In this document: positions 16,681-24,801 of the stretch, piece by piece
How positions within the stretch are numbered: position 1 is the first letter of the stretch
Layout of the letters: each line of letters starts with the position of its first letter
Translations under genes and position numbers: made by a program
Source of the DNA: Arthrobacter sp. Leaf141
GTDB taxonomy: Bacteria > Actinomycetota > Actinomycetes > Actinomycetales > Micrococcaceae
Direction: 5' to 3'
DNA: 64,000 nt
NCBI RefSeq assembly: GCF_001424565.1
Contig: NZ_LMOL01000016.1
Span: 36,523-100,522, forward strand
Notes under the pieces: model-generated
The model's database searches: none
What the model saw: only the letters and a program-made list of their open reading frames with translations
Told to the model about the DNA's origin: nothing

Positions 16681-16699
16681 GGCCGTTTGTCATACGGCC
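16681..16699. promoter_or_regulatory. Inverted repeat GGCCGT-N7-ACGGCC between MFS and rraA
   Basis: Perfect 6-bp arms lie in the divergent intergenic region, about 60 bp upstream of the MFS start and 40 bp upstream of rraA. It could be an operator for either gene. Confidence 0.45.
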
Positions 16700-16738
16700 T
16701 GGAATTTCAGCGACAAGCCAGGCATCGAGGAGAACACC

Positions 16739-17236
16739 ATGAGCGAAGCAGCCACGCCAGGGGCGGGCACCGGCGTCAACACCGCGGATCTTTACGACGA
16801 GCGCGGCGACGAACTGGCGTCCGTGGCGCTGCAGTTCCAGTCCCTGGGCGGCCGCACCCACTTCAGCGGTCCCGTGCGGACTGTCCGGTGTTTCCAGGAC
16901 AACGCCCTGGTCAAGTCCACCCTGGCCACCCCGGGCAACGGCGCGGTGCTGGTAGTGGACGGCGGCGGCTCGCTGGGCACGGCGCTGATGGGGGACATGA
17001 TTGCCGAAAGCGCTGTTGCGAACGGTTGGGCCGGCGTCGTGATCAACGGGGCGATCCGTGACCGCGCGGCAATCTCGGAACTGGACCTGGGCGTCAAGGC
17101 ACTGGGCAGCAACCCGAAAAAAAGTGCCAAGGCCGGCGCGGGTGAAGTGGATGTTGAAGTGGTCATCGACGGCGTGACGTTCCGGCCGGGTGCCACTGTA
17201 TGGTGCGATCCGGACGGCGTCCTCGTCGCCCCCTGA
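16739..17236 (+). CDS. rraA: RraA-family protein / HMG aldolase-like
   Basis: A 165-residue protein of the RraA fold. Key residues GGSLGTALMGDMIAESAVANGW and NGAIRDRAAISELDLGVKALGSNPKKS are present, including the Arg-Asp pair that binds pyruvate and the metal in 4-hydroxy-4-methyl-2-oxoglutarate aldolases. Escherichia coli RraA inhibits RNase E, but homologues with this RD pair often have aldolase or oxaloacetate decarboxylase activity, so the regulator name should be used with care. GAGGAG lies 7 bases before the ATG. Confidence 0.9.
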   Translation: MSEAATPGAGTGVNTADLYDERGDELASVALQFQSLGGRTHFSGPVRTVRCFQDNALVKSTLATPGNGAVLVVDGGGSLGTALMGDMIAESAVANGWAGVVINGAIRDRAAISELDLGVKALGSNPKKSAKAGAGEVDVEVVIDGVTFRPGATVWCDPDGVLVAP

Positions 17237-17284
17237 CGCGGAGGTCCGGAAAGTTTTTTTCCGTCACGGGAAGAAATGCGGGAG

Positions 17285-17310
17285 TAAGATAGTTACTGAA
17301 AGCAACTATC
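17285..17310 (+). promoter_or_regulatory. Promoter -10 and operator GATAGTT-N9-AACTATC of the EmrB-type MFS gene
   Basis: TAAGAT (17285-17290) is a good -10 hexamer. It overlaps a 23-bp dyad with perfect 7-bp arms at 17288-17294 and 17304-17310, covering the expected transcription start. A repressor bound here would block transcription. No regulator gene adjoins it. Confidence 0.6.
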
Positions 17311-17345
17311 AATGCTGCATCCCCCTTTTACTTCCTGGAGACCCC

Positions 17346-18995
17346 ATGTCCAAAGCCACCACGGCGCGCCCTGCCGGCGAAGCGCTGACCCAGCGCCAGA
17401 TTGTCACCGTGATGGTGGGATTGATGCTGGGCATGTTCCTGGCATCCCTGGACCAGACCATCGTGTCCACGTCCATTTACACCATCGCCAACGACCTTGA
17501 CGGGCTCTCCCTCCAGGCGTGGGCCACCACCGCGTACCTGATCACCTCCACCGTCACCACCCCCCTCTACGGCAAGCTGAGCGACATTTTCGGCCGCCGG
17601 CCGCTGTACCTGGCAGCGATCGTGATCTTCCTGGTGGGCTCCCTCTACGCGGGTTCGGTGCACTCGATGACCGAACTGGCGATCGCCCGCGGCGTCCAGG
17701 GACTGGGCGCCGGCGGCCTGCTGGCACTGGCGCTGACCATCATCGGCGACATCGTTTCCCTCAAGGACCGGGCCAAGTACCAGGGCTACTTTATGTCCGT
17801 CTTCGGCATCTCCTCGGTGCTGGGTCCCGTGGTGGGTGGCGCGTTTGCCGGCTCGGCCAACATCCTGGGCTTTGACGGCTGGCGCTGGGTGTTCTTCATC
17901 AACCTGCCCATCGGCCTGGCCGCGCTCACCGTGGTGTTCCTGTTCCTCCACCTGCCCGCCAAGCACGTCAAGCAGAAGATCGACTACTGGGGCGCAGCCG
18001 CCATCACGCTGGCCATCGTCCCGCTCCTGCTGGTGGCCGAGCAGGGCCGCAGCTGGGGCTGGGCGTCCGCCAATTCGTTCCTTTGCTACGGGCTGGGGGT
18101 TGCCGGGATCGTGTGGTTCATCCTGGCCGAAAAGCGGGCCGGCGACTACGCACTGATCCCGCTGCGGCTGTTCCGGAACGCCACATTCGGCCTGTCCTCG
18201 CTGCTGAACTTCATCATCGGCATCGGCATGTTCGGCGCCATCGCCATGCTCCCCATGTACCTGCAGCTGGTCAAGGGCCTCACCCCCACCGAAGCCGGCC
18301 TGATGATGATCACGTTCACCGTGGGCATCCTCACCGGTTCCATCACCGCCGGACGGACCATCTCGGCGTCGGGCACATACCGGATCTTCCCCATCCTGGG
18401 CACGGCCATCCTCACGGCGTCCGCCCTGGTGATGGGAACGGTCCTGGGCGTGGACACCGGCCTCTGGGTGCCCGGCCTGATCGCTGTGTTCTTCGGCATG
18501 GGCCTGGGCTTCTGCATGCAGCCGCTGACTCTTGCCATGCAGGTTTCCGTCCCGGCCAGGGACATGGGCGTGGGAACGTCTTCCGCTGCGTTCTTCCGGT
18601 CCATGGGCGGCGCAGTGGGCACTGCAGTGTTCATCTCCATGCTGTTCAGCGTGGCGGCCGGCCGGATCGCGGACGGCATGAAGTCCGCCATGGGCAGCGC
18701 CGACTACCAGGCAGTCCTGAAGGACCCGGCGGTGGCCGCGGACCCCGCCAACGCCAAACTCTACGAGTTCTTCCAGAACGGCGCCTCCAACGACTCCCTG
18801 AACGACACCAGCTGGCTGCACACCGCCAACAGCGTCCTCACCCGCCCCATCACCGAAGGTTTCGCCTACGCGATCGACGCCGTGATGCTGACCGCGGCCG
18901 TCCTGACCGGCATTGCGTTCCTCATCAGCTTCGCCCTGCCCAACAAGAAACTGACGGATCCCAAGGCGGCCCGCGAATCGGCAGCAGCGCACTAG
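17346..18995 (+). CDS. DHA2-type MFS multidrug efflux transporter (EmrB/QacA family)
   Basis: A 549-residue protein with 14 predicted membrane segments, the DHA2 family number. Conserved elements include LASLDQTIVSTSIYTIANDL in segment 1 and YGKLSDIFGRRPLYL in the loop 2-3 motif. Members are proton-driven exporters of drugs and other hydrophobic compounds. The ATG at 17346 has CTGGAG upstream and gives the normal family N terminus; the open frame extends further upstream without a start signal. The operator over the promoter suggests induction by a substrate via a MarR- or TetR-type repressor encoded elsewhere. Confidence 0.88.
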   Translation: MSKATTARPAGEALTQRQIVTVMVGLMLGMFLASLDQTIVSTSIYTIANDLDGLSLQAWATTAYLITSTVTTPLYGKLSDIFGRRPLYLAAIVIFLVGSLYAGSVHSMTELAIARGVQGLGAGGLLALALTIIGDIVSLKDRAKYQGYFMSVFGISSVLGPVVGGAFAGSANILGFDGWRWVFFINLPIGLAALTVVFLFLHLPAKHVKQKIDYWGAAAITLAIVPLLLVAEQGRSWGWASANSFLCYGLGVAGIVWFILAEKRAGDYALIPLRLFRNATFGLSSLLNFIIGIGMFGAIAMLPMYLQLVKGLTPTEAGLMMITFTVGILTGSITAGRTISASGTYRIFPILGTAILTASALVMGTVLGVDTGLWVPGLIAVFFGMGLGFCMQPLTLAMQVSVPARDMGVGTSSAAFFRSMGGAVGTAVFISMLFSVAAGRIADGMKSAMGSADYQAVLKDPAVAADPANAKLYEFFQNGASNDSLNDTSWLHTANSVLTRPITEGFAYAIDAVMLTAAVLTGIAFLISFALPNKKLTDPKAARESAAAH

Positions 18996-19032
18996 CGCAG
19001 CAGCCGGGCCGGGGCGGGGAGCAGGGTGCCCG

Positions 19033-19054
19033 CGGACCCCGGCAAACGGGTCCG
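19033..19054 (+). terminator. Weak hairpin after MFS gene
   Basis: CGGACCC / GGGTCCG with an 8-base loop, about 35 bases after the stop. There is no T tract, so a terminator role is uncertain. Confidence 0.3.
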
Positions 19055-19078
19055 GAGTGGAACAGGGGGCCGGGGCGT

Positions 19079-19091
19079 GGAACACTGTTCC
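19079..19091. promoter_or_regulatory. Palindrome GGAACA-C-TGTTCC upstream of the sugar porter
   Basis: A 13-bp perfect dyad lies 83 bp before the sugar porter start. The half-site GTGGAACA is also repeated 20 bp upstream (19057-19064 and 19077-19084). It may be an operator. Confidence 0.45.
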
Positions 19092-19173
19092 CTGTGCTCC
19101 GGCCCTGACCGCCGCACCCGCAGCCGACGACGTCCGCGCCACACACCTCCATCCCAACAACCCAGGGAGCACC

Positions 19174-20613
19174 ATGCCCACTGACCAGGAGCAGTCAAAC
19201 GCCAAAATCCCGCGGCGGGTGATCTGGCTGGCGCTCGCAGGCGCAGTGGGCGGATTCCTGTTCGGCTTCGACTCGTCCGTGGTCAACGGTGCCGTGGACG
19301 CAATGAAGGATGAATTCGCGCTCTCCGAGGCCGTCACCGGGTTCGCCGTGGCCATCGCCCTCCTGGGCTGCGCCGTGGGCGCCTACCTTGCCGGTAAGGT
19401 GGCGGACCGCTACGGCCGCATCCCCGCCATGAAGCTGGGCGCACTGCTCTTCCTGGTCAGCGCCATCGGCACCGGGTTCGCCTTCAGTGTCTGGGACCTG
19501 GTCTTCTGGCGCCTGGTGGGCGGCCTGGGCATCGGCCTGGCGTCAGTGATCGCGCCGGCGTATATCTCCGAGATATCCCCCCGCAAGGTCCGCGGCCGGC
19601 TGGCCTCGCTGCAGCAGCTGGCCATCACCACCGGCATCTTTGCCGCACTGCTTTCCGACGCACTCTTCGCCAACACCGCCGGCGGCGCCGACCAGCCCTT
19701 CTGGCTGGGAATCGAAGCCTGGCGGTGGATGTTCCTGGCCGCAGCCGTTCCGGCCGTTGTGTACGGCTGGGTGGCCTTCACGCTTCCCGAGTCACCGCGC
19801 TTCCTGGTGTTCCTGGGCAAGGAGGACGAGGCCCGCAAGGTGTTCGGCACCATTGCCCCCGCCGAGGATACCGACCGGCAGATCCGGGAAATCCGGGATG
19901 CCATCGAAGAGGACAAGCTGGCCGGCCAGAAGGGCTCGCTGCGCGGAAAGACCTTCGGCCTGCAGGCAGTGGTCTGGGTGGGTATTACCCTGTCCGTGCT
20001 GCAGCAGTTCGTGGGCATCAACGTGATCTTCTACTACTCCACCACGCTCTGGAAGGCGGTGGGCTTCCGCGAGGAGGACTCCCTCACCATCTCCGTGGCT
20101 ACGGCTGTCACCAACATCCTGGTGACCCTGGTTGCCATTGCCCTGGTGGACCGGATCGGCCGCCGCCCCATTTTGCTGACCGGTTCCATCGGCATGGCGG
20201 TCTCCCTGGGCACCATGGCCCTAGCGTTCTCCTCGGCCACCGGTTCTGGTGAGGACATCACCCTGCCCGGCGCCTGGGGGCCGGTGGCACTGGTGGCCGC
20301 CAACATCTTTGTGGTCAGCTTCGGCGCCTCCTGGGGACCGCTGGTGTGGGTGCTGCTGGGCGAGATCTTCCCGTCCCGGATCCGGGCCCGCGCCTTGGGT
20401 GTGGCGGCAGCAGCGCAGTGGGTGGCAAACTTCGCCATCACCCTCAGCTTCCCGGTCATGGCAGCCGGCTCGCTGCCGCTGACCTACGCCATGTACGCAC
20501 TGTTCGCGGCGGCGTCCTTCTTCTTTGTGATGTTCAAGGTCCCGGAGACCAACGGCATGTCGCTGGAGCAGGCGGAAACCCTGTTTGTGGCCAAGGGCTC
20601 CAAAAAGGGCTGA
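19174..20613 (+). CDS. MFS sugar porter (hexose/pentose:proton symporter)
   Basis: A 479-residue carrier with 12 membrane segments and all sugar porter signatures: GGFLFGFDSSVVNGA in segment 1, VADRYGRIPAMKLG, the PESPRFL motif after segment 6, QQFVGINVIFYYS in segment 7, VDRIGRRPILLTG and the C-terminal PETNG. It resembles XylE, GalP and GlcP, which import xylose, galactose or glucose with a proton; which sugar is not clear. The ATG at 19174 has GGGAG upstream, while the longer open frame has no start signal. Confidence 0.92.
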   Translation: MPTDQEQSNAKIPRRVIWLALAGAVGGFLFGFDSSVVNGAVDAMKDEFALSEAVTGFAVAIALLGCAVGAYLAGKVADRYGRIPAMKLGALLFLVSAIGTGFAFSVWDLVFWRLVGGLGIGLASVIAPAYISEISPRKVRGRLASLQQLAITTGIFAALLSDALFANTAGGADQPFWLGIEAWRWMFLAAAVPAVVYGWVAFTLPESPRFLVFLGKEDEARKVFGTIAPAEDTDRQIREIRDAIEEDKLAGQKGSLRGKTFGLQAVVWVGITLSVLQQFVGINVIFYYSTTLWKAVGFREEDSLTISVATAVTNILVTLVAIALVDRIGRRPILLTGSIGMAVSLGTMALAFSSATGSGEDITLPGAWGPVALVAANIFVVSFGASWGPLVWVLLGEIFPSRIRARALGVAAAAQWVANFAITLSFPVMAAGSLPLTYAMYALFAAASFFFVMFKVPETNGMSLEQAETLFVAKGSKKG

Positions 20614-20676
20614 TCCCCCGGCCCTCATCCTCCCGGCGTCATCCTTCCGGCGGCGTCCCCGGTTGAACCGTCCCGA

Positions 20677-20682
20677 TAGGTT
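20677..20682 (+). promoter_or_regulatory. -10 hexamer of the ABC ATPase gene, leaderless type
   Basis: TAGGTT, six bases (TGGAGG), then the ATG at 20689. The GGAGG abuts the ATG too closely to be a normal ribosome binding site, which fits a leaderless start better. Confidence 0.45.
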
Positions 20683-20688
20683 TGGAGG

Positions 20689-21375
20689 ATGACGGAATCG
20701 GGGGCGGTACTTGAGGCCGGGCAGCTGCTGGTGGGGTACGGCGGCGTGCCGGTGTGCGGCGAAGTCACCCTGGCGGTAAGGGCCGGCGAGATCCTGGGCG
20801 TGGTGGGAGTCAACGGGGCCGGCAAGTCCACCGTGGCGCAGACCCTTGCCGGGCGCCAGCCGGCGCTCTCCGGCGACGTCCGGATCCACGGCCTGCTGGT
20901 GGACCGGGACGCGGTGAACTTCCGCCGGCAGGTCGCGGCAGTGTTCGACGACGACCTCTTCTTTCCGTCCCTCAGCGTGGCCGAGCACCTGCTCCTGGTG
21001 GCCCGTGGCCATTCGCTGGCCAACGCGGAGGAATGCGTGGCCGCCGAACTGGACTTTTTTGGCCTCACTGACCGGGCCACAGCGGTTCCGGACGCCCTCT
21101 CATCAGGGCAGCGGCGGCGGCTGCTGCTGGCCGCGGGGTTTATCCGGCCGGCCTCGCTGCTGATCCTCGATGAACCGGAACAGCGGCTGGACCCCGTAAT
21201 GCGTGACGCCCTGGCCGGCCGGATCCGGGAGCACGCTGCCGCCGGCGGGGCTGTCCTGCTGGTGACGCACGATCCCACGCTCCTGGTCCGGACAGCCACT
21301 TCCTGCCTGGTGATCAAGGCGGAGGTGGCTACGGTCCCGGCTGACGAAGGGGCGGCATTCATTGCAGGCCTCTAA
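20689..21375 (+). CDS. ABC transporter ATP-binding protein
   Basis: A 228-residue ABC ATPase: Walker A GVNGAGKS near residue 43, signature LSSGQRRR near 139, Walker B LLILDEPEQRLD near 157 and the switch His in LLVTHD. The signature has SSGQ instead of the usual SGGQ, as is common in small actinobacterial exporters. It overlaps the next gene, a membrane protein, so the two probably form one exporter. The substrate is unknown. Confidence 0.88.
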   Translation: MTESGAVLEAGQLLVGYGGVPVCGEVTLAVRAGEILGVVGVNGAGKSTVAQTLAGRQPALSGDVRIHGLLVDRDAVNFRRQVAAVFDDDLFFPSLSVAEHLLLVARGHSLANAEECVAAELDFFGLTDRATAVPDALSSGQRRRLLLAAGFIRPASLLILDEPEQRLDPVMRDALAGRIREHAAAGGAVLLVTHDPTLLVRTATSCLVIKAEVATVPADEGAAFIAGL

Positions 21376-22957
21376 GGCTCCCGGTCTGGTCACGCCCGGG
21401 CCGGAACGCCGGCTGGCCCGGGAAGCAGTGGCCTTCACCAGGGCGCAGTCGCGAACCTACAACCGCTCCCTGACAAGCCTGGGAGATGCCTTTGCGGACA
21501 TCTACACGTCCGTCCTGGCGTTCGGCTGCGCGGCCGCGATGGCGGTCTCCTTCGTGTTTGCCCTCCGGGACGGGATCGAAGGCAACGATCCCGGGCGAAG
21601 CGGCCTGGTTACGGGAAGTCCGCTGCAGCTGCCGGCCGCCGTCCTGTGGTTCCTCATGACGTACGCGGCCCTCGCGGGCATCCTCACCGTGGCCCGCCGC
21701 CTTGGTCCGGTGGCTGTCACCGGCGCGCAGGGCGCCTGGTGGCTGCCGTTGCCTGTGGACAGGGGACCGATGGTGCTGCCCACCTTCCGGCGCCGGATCC
21801 TGTGGGTGGGGCTGGGCAGCGCCGTGGGCTACCTGCCGTTCAGCCTGTTGACTGGCCTGGACCTGACGGTTGGCGCGCATGCCGCGGCCGCGGCAACCTT
21901 CGGCGCAGCCGCCCTGACCGTCCTGGGCGCCGCCGCCATCCTGCAGCTCGGGCCGCAGGGTGCGCGTACCGGCCGCCGGGCCGGGGCTGCCGTCATTGCG
22001 CTGGTCCTTGCCCTGCTGGCCCTCCTGCCGCGGGTCGCGGGCACCGGCTGGCCGCCGGGGATGCCGGGGCTGGGAGCGGTGGCGCTGGCGGTGGCTGCCG
22101 CCGTCGTCGTTTTGACGGTTGCCCTCCGGCGCGCGGGAACCGTCGGCAGCACCGAACTGATCCGGGGCGGCGCCGTGTCCGGCCACGCCGGGGCGTCGGT
22201 GTTTTTCCTGGATGCAAACGAGCTGCTCCGCTCCCTTGCCGGCGAACCCCGGCCCGCGGCGGCCGGACGCGCCGCTGAGCTGTACCGGCGGCCCACGCGG
22301 GGTCCGTTGGCCGGACTGGTCAGGGCGGACATTGCCGCATTCCTCCGCTTGCAGCCGGGGTTTACCGCTCCCGGGCTGTGGCTGGCCGCCTGCCTGGCGC
22401 TGATGATTTCCGACGCCGGCCTTCCGGCGCCGATGCTGCTGGCCTTTGTGGCTGTGGCCGGGTGCGCCGTGGCCAGCGGAATGGGGACGGTGGCCCGTCG
22501 GACGGCCCTGCTGCCCGAACTGGACGCCCTCCTGCCGCTGTCCCCTGCCCAGGTCCGCGCCAGCAGGATGCTGATGCCGGCCGCCGCCCTTGCCCTGTGG
22601 ATGACGGTGCTGACGGGAACGCTGGTGCTGCTGGGGGCCGGCGGGCCATTGCTGGTGCTGATGGGCGCGCTGGCCGGCCTGGGAATGGGCGCCGGGACGG
22701 TCCGGGGCGCCACCCGGCCCGCGGCCGACTGGACCTTGCCGCCGGTGGATACGCCGATGGGCCCGGTTCCCCGGACCCAACTGGCTTCCTTGCTGCGCGG
22801 ACTGGATGCCACCATCCTGTGCCTGCTGCCCACGGGCCTGGCCCTGTACCTGGGCCAGGCCTTCCCGGCACTGCTGGCGGCCCAGGCGGTGGTGAGCGGG
22901 GCGGCGGTGCTGCTCGTCCTGCTGTCCGGTCCCGCCCGGCCCGGCGCCGGGCGGTAG
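21362..22957 (+). CDS. DUF6297-type membrane protein, permease partner of the ABC ATPase
   Basis: About 531 residues with a cytoplasmic N terminus and roughly ten to twelve hydrophobic segments. It does not match the common ABC permease families; it resembles the actinobacterial DUF6297 proteins that sit beside a lone ABC ATPase. The start is uncertain: TTG at 21362 overlaps the ATPase stop by 14 bases, and GTG at 21428 is a shorter option with GGGAAG upstream. It ends one base short of the convergent MFS gene. Confidence 0.7.
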   Translation: MQASKAPGLVTPGPERRLAREAVAFTRAQSRTYNRSLTSLGDAFADIYTSVLAFGCAAAMAVSFVFALRDGIEGNDPGRSGLVTGSPLQLPAAVLWFLMTYAALAGILTVARRLGPVAVTGAQGAWWLPLPVDRGPMVLPTFRRRILWVGLGSAVGYLPFSLLTGLDLTVGAHAAAAATFGAAALTVLGAAAILQLGPQGARTGRRAGAAVIALVLALLALLPRVAGTGWPPGMPGLGAVALAVAAAVVVLTVALRRAGTVGSTELIRGGAVSGHAGASVFFLDANELLRSLAGEPRPAAAGRAAELYRRPTRGPLAGLVRADIAAFLRLQPGFTAPGLWLAACLALMISDAGLPAPMLLAFVAVAGCAVASGMGTVARRTALLPELDALLPLSPAQVRASRMLMPAAALALWMTVLTGTLVLLGAGGPLLVLMGALAGLGMGAGTVRGATRPAADWTLPPVDTPMGPVPRTQLASLLRGLDATILCLLPTGLALYLGQAFPALLAAQAVVSGAAVLLVLLSGPARPGAGR

Positions 22958-22958
22958 C

Positions 22959-24200
22959 TCAGACCAGGTGCGGTTCGTGCGCCGTCAGGTACTTGCGGCC
23001 GCTGTACGCCACCAGGATGGCCACGGCCATGGCCACGGCTCCGGCGAAGAACGGCACCTGCGGGCCGAAGTGCTCACCCAGCTGGGCCGCCAGGAAGGGT
23101 GCCAGGGCGCCGCCCATCCAGCGGACGAAGTTGTAGCCGGCGGACGCGACGGGCCGGGGTGAGTCGGAGACGCCCATGGCCAGTTCCGTGTACACGGTGT
23201 TGTTGACGCCCAGCAGCGCGCCGGCCACGATGACCAGGACCACTACTGCGGGCACCGAGTTTCCGGCGGCCAGGCCGATGCCCACCAGGTCCAGCAGCAG
23301 CAGCGTGAGGGTGCCGGTGAGGACCTTGACGGCGCCGAACCTGTTCTGCAGGACGGGGGCCACAAACACGCTGAACAATGCAACTGCCACGCCCCAGCCA
23401 AAGAACACGCCACCGATGCCGTAGGCGTCCATGCCCAGGATGAAGGGGGTGAAGGCCAGGATGGTGAAGAAGCCGTAGTTGTAGAAGAGGCCGCTGGCGG
23501 CGGTGGTGCGCAGGCCCTTGTGGCCCAGGGCCAGGAGCGGGTCGCGGAGCCGGACCTTGGCCTGGGGCTTGGGGGTTTTGGGCAGCAGCGCCAGGAGGGC
23601 GATGAAGGCGATGGCCATCAGCACACCGGTGCCGAAGAACGGAGCCCGCCACTGCCAGCCGCCCAGCAGGGCACCCAGGAGGGGGCCGAGCGAGATGCCC
23701 AGGCCGAGGGCTGCCTCATAGAGGATGATGGCTGTTCCGGCGCCGCCGCTGGCCACGCCGACGATGACCGCCAGCGCGGTGGCTACAAAGAGGGCGTTGC
23801 CCAGGCCCCAGCCGGCGCGGAAGCCGACCAGTTCGTTGACGCTGGTGGCGGTGCCGCTGAGCGAGGCAAACACCACGATGATGCCCAGGCCGATCAGGAG
23901 GGTCCGCTTGCCGCCGATCCGTGATGACACCCAGCCGGTCACCAGCATGGCGATGGCGGTGACCAGGAAGTAGCTGGTGAACAGCAGTGATACTTCGCTG
24001 GGGCTGGCGTCCAGGTTCTTGGCGATGGCGGGGAGGATGGGGTCAACCAGCCCGATGCCCATAAACGCAAACACCGCGGCGATTGCGGTGGCCCACACAG
24101 CCTTGGGCTGTTTGAGGAACGATGCCTTTTCGGCCTTGAGGGTGTCTTCTGCGTCCGGCAGTGCTGCTGCCGGCTGTGCTCCTGCGAGCGTGCCCTTCAT
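22959..24200 (-). CDS. MFS transporter controlled by adjacent MarR
   Basis: A 413-residue, 12-segment carrier of the DHA1 drug:proton antiporter kind, with GLVDPILPAIAKNL in segment 1, VTGWVSSRIGGKRTLL in loop 2-3, and an antiporter-like stretch EAALGLGISLGPLLGALLGG in segment 5. The ATG at 24200 is chosen because CAGGAG lies about 9 bases upstream. It follows the MarR gene on the same strand after 108 bases, so MarR probably represses this exporter and its inducer may be the exported compound. Confidence 0.87.
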   Translation of the reverse strand: MKGTLAGAQPAAALPDAEDTLKAEKASFLKQPKAVWATAIAAVFAFMGIGLVDPILPAIAKNLDASPSEVSLLFTSYFLVTAIAMLVTGWVSSRIGGKRTLLIGLGIIVVFASLSGTATSVNELVGFRAGWGLGNALFVATALAVIVGVASGGAGTAIILYEAALGLGISLGPLLGALLGGWQWRAPFFGTGVLMAIAFIALLALLPKTPKPQAKVRLRDPLLALGHKGLRTTAASGLFYNYGFFTILAFTPFILGMDAYGIGGVFFGWGVAVALFSVFVAPVLQNRFGAVKVLTGTLTLLLLDLVGIGLAAGNSVPAVVVLVIVAGALLGVNNTVYTELAMGVSDSPRPVASAGYNFVRWMGGALAPFLAAQLGEHFGPQVPFFAGAVAMAVAILVAYSGRKYLTAHEPHLV

Positions 24201-24228
24201 GGGAAAAATCTCCTGATTCACGGGTTTG

Positions 24229-24249
24229 CGTCGACTTTTGGGGTCGACG
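24229..24249 (-). other. Hairpin CGTCGAC / GTCGACG between MarR and MFS
   Basis: Perfect 7-bp arms surround a 7-base loop in the MarR-MFS intergenic gap. It may be an attenuator or RNA end that sets the MarR to MFS ratio. Confidence 0.4.
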
Positions 24250-24308
24250 GCGGTGTGCGCGCCGGACGTGCGGGCGGCGCGTGGTGGCCGGGCATCCCGG
24301 CGGGGTGG

Positions 24309-24752
24309 TCAGCCTGCGGCGTTGATCTTCGCGATGACGGGCAGCGCCGCCGCCAGGGCGGCCCGGTCGTTGTCATCGAGGGATTCGAGGATGGCGGCCA
24401 CGGCCGCGTTGCGTTTGCGGTTGGCGGCGTCGACGGCGCTGCGCCCCGCCGGCGTGATGTCCACCAGGACGGCGCGGGAGTCGTGCGGATCCGGGCCCCG
24501 GCTGGCCAGGCCGGCTTTCTCCAGCTTGATGATCTGTTCCGTGGCGCTGGGAACCTTGACGCCGAGGTTGCGGGCAATGTCCCCCACCCGGACGCCGCCG
24601 TCGAACAGCATCTTGAGTGTGCTGATCTGGACCGAGCTGAGCTCCCCTTCGGAATCGAGCCGCCGGGCCAGGTAGACGCTCAGGCGCAGGTTTTCGCGGA
24701 AATCCTGGGCCAGGGCCAGCAACTGGGGGTCGGTGATCAGAGGGATACTCAT
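24309..24752 (-). CDS. MarR family transcriptional regulator
   Basis: A 147-residue winged-HTH protein: recognition region VRVGDIARNLGVKVPSATEQIIKLEKAG and the wing with DPHDSRAVLVDITPAG, which is the conserved D-x-R-s of MarR proteins. It heads an operon with the MFS exporter. Two identical-arm palindromes lie on its own promoter, which indicates autorepression. The -10 hexamer ends only 8 bases before the ATG and no ribosome binding site exists, so the mRNA is probably leaderless. Confidence 0.9.
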   Translation of the reverse strand: MSIPLITDPQLLALAQDFRENLRLSVYLARRLDSEGELSSVQISTLKMLFDGGVRVGDIARNLGVKVPSATEQIIKLEKAGLASRGPDPHDSRAVLVDITPAGRSAVDAANRKRNAAVAAILESLDDNDRAALAAALPVIAKINAAG

Positions 24753-24754
24753 AC

Positions 24755-24767
24755 TTAGGTATCCTAA
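24755..24767. promoter_or_regulatory. MarR operator box A, TTAGG-TAT-CCTAA
   Basis: A perfect 5-3-5 palindrome overlaps the -10 hexamer TAGGAT (24761-24766, minus strand) of the MarR gene. Confidence 0.75.
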
Positions 24768-24770
24768 TAG

Positions 24771-24783
24771 TTAGGGTGCCTAA
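24771..24783. promoter_or_regulatory. MarR operator box B, TTAGG-GTG-CCTAA
   Basis: Second palindrome with identical arms, 16 bp from box A. It fills the 18-base spacer between -10 and the -35 TTGACC (24785-24790, minus strand). Confidence 0.75.
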
Positions 24784-24801
24784 TGGTCAAGTGGCCTTGC
24801 A

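Noticed and set aside
17328-19355. Open frame of 675 codons on the minus strand
   Set aside because: Low-complexity His/Gly/Gln-rich translation, antisense to the 14-segment MFS carrier; no domain or start signal.
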